DNA of 64,000 nucleotides from an uncultured Clostridia bacterium (GTDB taxonomy: Bacteria > Bacillota > Clostridia > Oscillospirales > Acutalibacteraceae), in assembly GCA_947166625.1 (NCBI GenBank), contig CAMVEX010000006.1, positions 1 to 64,000 of the forward strand, read 5' to 3'. The notes beneath the pieces were generated by a model, which was not told the origin of the DNA, made no database searches, and saw only the letters and a list, made by a program, of their open reading frames with translations. Shown piece after piece: positions 61,520-64,000 of the stretch (position 1 is the stretch's first letter; each line of letters begins with the position of its first letter). Both the position numbers and the translations under genes were made by a program.

Positions 61520-61885
61520 ATGATAAGAAACATAACATGCGTAACATGCCCCATGGGATGCAGCATAGCAGTTGAGATCAACGAAGCGGGCGAGATAATT
61601 TCCATAACCGGAAACACCTGCAAGCGCGGCGAAACTTATGCCGCAAACGAAGTGACTCATCCCGCAAGAAGCCTTGCAACAACGGTAAGGGTCAACGGCG
61701 GAGTTTACAATGTAGTTCCCTGCAAATCAAGCGACGATCTGCCGAAAGAAAAGATATTTGACTGTATGAAGGAAATCAACTCCGCAAGAGTTGACGCCCC
61801 CGTTAAGCTCGGCGATATTCTCATAGAGAATGTGTGCGGCACGGGCATCAATATCATCGCTACAAATCACTGCCCCGCAAAATAA
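61520..61885 (+). CDS. DUF1667 iron-sulfur-type small subunit
   Basis: A 121-residue protein of DUF1667. Cysteines in CVTCPMGCSIAV, GNTCKRG, and later VVPCKSS and HCPAK could hold an iron-sulfur cluster. It starts 4 nt after the FAD oxidoreductase. The three-gene order GlpA-like, FAD partner, DUF1667 is common in Firmicutes and Thermotogae and suggests a complex for glycerol-3-phosphate oxidation. Confidence 0.88.
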   Translation: MIRNITCVTCPMGCSIAVEINEAGEIISITGNTCKRGETYAANEVTHPARSLATTVRVNGGVYNVVPCKSSDDLPKEKIFDCMKEINSARVDAPVKLGDILIENVCGTGINIIATNHCPAK

Positions 61886-61921
61886 ACGGGCAAAAAGGAT
61901 AATTCAGGAGACAAACCGACT

Positions 61922-63025
61922 ATGGAAAACAGCAAAAACAGATCGATCGTATGGAAAATCATTTCGCTCATTCTTGCAATCGCGCTGATCGCAGTGAGCA
62001 CCTGTTTCGCGATCCACCTCAAAGGCGAAAAAGCCGAAGAAGCGGAAAAGCCGCAGGAAACGCCCGTTCTCACTTTATGGAATGACAGAGCGGTCGCGAA
62101 ATCCGAGCTTATCAACTACATCGAGGCGATAACTGATGAGGGATCGGCTGATTATATCCCTCCCGAGGACAGGATCGCCGTATTTGACCTTGACGGCACT
62201 CTCGTATGCGAAACGGACCCGGTCTATTTTGACCACTGCCTGCTGAAATACCGCGTGCTTGACGATCCGGATTATAAAGACAAGGCGAGCGATTTTGAAA
62301 AGGAAGTTGCCGCTCAGGTAGTCGAATATATGAAAACCGGCTCCTCTCCCTCTACTCTTATGGAAGATCACGGCAGGGCTGTGGCGTCCGCATTTTCGGG
62401 AATGACCATTGACGAATTTGAGGATTACATCGCAGAATTCAAAAAACTCCCCGCCCCCGGCTACAACGGAATGACGATAGGCGAAGCATTTTACAAGCCG
62501 ATGGTCGAGGTCGTAGAATACTTGCAGGCAAACGATTTCAAGGTCTATATCGTCAGCGGAACAGACAGATTCATAGTCCGCGGGCTCGTTAAGGATTCCG
62601 CGCTCAATATCCCCGACAGCCAGATAATCGGCTCGGACGAATCGCTCGCGGCTCCCGACCAGGGCGACACCGACGGCATCGACTATGTATTTGACGATGA
62701 CGATCAGCTCGTTCTCAGCGGAAACTTCATCATTAAAAACCTTGATATGAATAAGGTTACGGTGATAATGCAGGAGATAGGCCAGCAGCCCGTTCTCTCA
62801 TTCGGCAACAGTTCCAGCGACTCGAGCATGGCGGAATATGTTACGACGAATAACAAATATAAGAGCCTTGCCTTCATGCTTTGCTGCGACGATACCGAGC
62901 GTGAAAACGGAAACCCCGAAAAGGCAAAGAAGATGGCAAACAGCTGCACCGAAAACGGCTGGACGGCAATTTCAATGAAAAACGATTGGAAAACCATCTA
63001 CGGCGAAGGCGTAACAAGAAAGTGA
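61922..63025 (+). CDS. Membrane-anchored HAD-family phosphatase
   Basis: A 367-residue HAD hydrolase with one N-terminal membrane span (IISLILAIALIAVSTCFAI) and the catalytic domain outside. AVFDLDGTLVCE is motif I, YIVSGTDRF motif II, and SFGNSSSDSSM motif IV. Cysteine after VST is not a proper lipobox because Thr is at -1. It follows the glycerol-3-phosphate operon by 36 nt and might release phosphate from phosphoglycerol compounds outside the cell; this is inference. A strong terminator follows. Confidence 0.83.
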   Translation: MENSKNRSIVWKIISLILAIALIAVSTCFAIHLKGEKAEEAEKPQETPVLTLWNDRAVAKSELINYIEAITDEGSADYIPPEDRIAVFDLDGTLVCETDPVYFDHCLLKYRVLDDPDYKDKASDFEKEVAAQVVEYMKTGSSPSTLMEDHGRAVASAFSGMTIDEFEDYIAEFKKLPAPGYNGMTIGEAFYKPMVEVVEYLQANDFKVYIVSGTDRFIVRGLVKDSALNIPDSQIIGSDESLAAPDQGDTDGIDYVFDDDDQLVLSGNFIIKNLDMNKVTVIMQEIGQQPVLSFGNSSSDSSMAEYVTTNNKYKSLAFMLCCDDTERENGNPEKAKKMANSCTENGWTAISMKNDWKTIYGEGVTRK

Positions 63026-63063
63026 TTCGCCGCAGAATCACGGAATAAAAACTGATAAAATTT

Positions 63064-63097
63064 CACCCGCAGGGAATAATCCCCGCGGGTGTTTTTT
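63064..63097 (+). terminator. Intrinsic terminator of the glycerol-3-phosphate operon
   Basis: CACCCGC-AGGGA pairs with TCCCC-GCGGGTG over ATAA, followed by six T residues. It lies 38 nt after the HAD phosphatase stop. Confidence 0.9.
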
Positions 63098-63140
63098 GCT
63101 TTATTATGCACCTTGAAAGTGCCGATCGGTATTATAGTTT

Positions 63141-64000
63141 TCAGATTCTTGCAACGCCGCTCTTGCGTGCCGCTTCTGCGACTGCTTTTGCGACTGCGGG
63201 GCCGACTCTCGGATCAAATGCCTTGGGGATGATATAATCCTCGCAAAGCTCTTCATCTGAGATAAGGCTTGAGAGCGCTTCTGCCGCCGCCATCTTCATC
63301 TCTTCGTTGATGTCGCTCGCGCGAACATCGAAAGTGCCGCGGAAAACGCCGGGGAATGCAAGAACGTTATTGATCTGGTTGGGATAGTCGCTTCTGCCGG
63401 TGGAGATAACTCTCGCGCCGCCCGCTTTTGCATCCTCGGGGAAGATTTCGGGGGTAGGATTCGCGCATGCGAAAACGATAGCGTCTTTATTCATGGTTTT
63501 GACCATATCAACGGTAACGGTGCCGGGAGCGGAAACGCCGATAAATACATCCGCGCCTTTGATAACATCCGCGAGAGTGCCCTTTTCGCCGCCGAGATTG
63601 GTGACTTCCGCCATCTCTTCCTTAATCCAGTTAAGGCCTTCTCTGCCCTTGTAGATAGCGCCTTTTCTGTCGGTCATGATGATGTTTTTGAAGCCTGCGG
63701 AAAGGAGGAGCTTGGTGATGGAGATTGCCGCGGCGCCTGCGCCCGAGGTAACCACTCTGACATCCTCTTTCTTTTTGCCTACGACCTTGAGGGCGTTGGT
63801 AAGACCCGCAAGGGTGATTATAGCGGTACCGTGCTGGTCATCGTGGAAAATGGGGATATCGCATTTCTCTTTGAGCTTGCGCTCGATTTCAAAGCAGCGG
63901 GGAGCCGAAATATCCTCAAGGTTTATACCGCCGAATGAGCCGGAAATAAGATAAACGGCGTTTACGAATTCATCAACATCCTTGCTCTTGACGCAGAGAG
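63141..64000 (-). CDS. NAD(P)-dependent malic enzyme (5' part outside window)
   Basis: The frame is open to the right edge; the ORF-track start at 63755 is an internal GTG. The visible 286 residues include IFHDDQHGTAIIT (metal-binding Asp and substrate site), VVTSGAGAAAISI (NAD(P) glycine motif), and FACANPTPEIFPEDA. These identify the C-terminal part of bacterial malic enzyme, which decarboxylates malate to pyruvate. Length in the short family is about 390-410 residues, so about 110-120 residues are missing. The GxGxxA motif favours NAD use, not proven. Confidence 0.92.
   Translation of the reverse strand, partial: LCVKSKDVDEFVNAVYLISGSFGGINLEDISAPRCFEIERKLKEKCDIPIFHDDQHGTAIITLAGLTNALKVVGKKKEDVRVVTSGAGAAAISITKLLLSAGFKNIIMTDRKGAIYKGREGLNWIKEEMAEVTNLGGEKGTLADVIKGADVFIGVSAPGTVTVDMVKTMNKDAIVFACANPTPEIFPEDAKAGGARVISTGRSDYPNQINNVLAFPGVFRGTFDVRASDINEEMKMAAAEALSSLISDEELCEDYIIPKAFDPRVGPAVAKAVAEAARKSGVARI

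Noticed and set aside
61922-62000. Lipoprotein signal in the HAD phosphatase
   Set aside because: The residue before the Cys is Thr (VSTC), not Ala/Gly/Ser, so a plain membrane anchor is favoured.
63141-63755. Malic enzyme as a complete 204-aa protein
   Set aside because: The frame is open and homologous up to the window edge; the GTG at 63755 is internal.

Overview
The window looks like a chromosomal segment of an uncultured member of the Bacillota, class Clostridia, most likely an Oscillospirales-type gut anaerobe. The reasons are the gene content and order: miaB-ylbF-mutS-mutL-miaA, sepF next to yggS and divIVA, a split two-gene transketolase, an anaerobic glycerol-3-phosphate dehydrogenase set with a DUF1667 partner, and DUF6273 and DUF6472 proteins. 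Strong AGGAGG-type ribosome sites are also typical. This placement is inference; there is no rRNA gene here. I saw no tRNA or rRNA genes, CRISPR array, intact insertion sequence or prophage.

Layout. 1-5.8 kb: the end of a large surface protein, a family 2 glycosyltransferase, and a TetR regulator overlapping a class III aminotransferase. 5.8-12.3 kb (minus): an operon of glgP, tadA, a TRIC-type channel, a secreted hydrolase-like protein and a membrane protein. 12.4-14.9 kb (plus): a CPBP protease and rlmD. 14.9-16.6 kb: an AT-richer, probably acquired islet with a hairpin-repeat array and two gene remnants. 16.6-23.0 kb (plus): a run of small accessory genes for acetylation, redox, hydrolysis, DNA repair and VanX-like functions. 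Two of these have ACG where the start codon should be. 23.1-33.7 kb (minus): one long transcription unit, rpe - Rnf-like D, E, A - small membrane protein - GH13 amylase - LCP-like - transglutaminase-like - folE-folP-folB-folK - DUF6472 - hydrolase. 33.9 kb: a solitary SDR gene (plus). 34.7-51.8 kb (minus): a 17-gene unit from miaB to prsW covering tRNA modification, mismatch repair, cell division, lipoprotein processing, pseudouridylation and transketolase. 51.9-57.8 kb (minus): ftsK, ygiQ-type radical SAM and a ComEC-like hydrolase. 58-63 kb (plus): a sirtuin, then a three-gene glycerol-3-phosphate oxidation operon plus a HAD phosphatase. 63.1 kb to the end: the 3' part of a malic enzyme.

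The most unusual element is the Rnf-like trio at 30.6-33.0 kb. It has only the three integral-membrane subunits D, E and A. Genes for the cofactor-bearing C, G and B subunits are absent. In the three proteins present, most of the residues expected to hold the intramembrane iron-sulfur cluster and the covalent flavin are substituted. I read it as a candidate redox-silent or repurposed Rnf/Nqr-fold complex. Second in interest are the twin ACG starts, which share the same Shine-Dalgarno spacing. Third is the 18-bp-period hairpin array beside a decayed gene.
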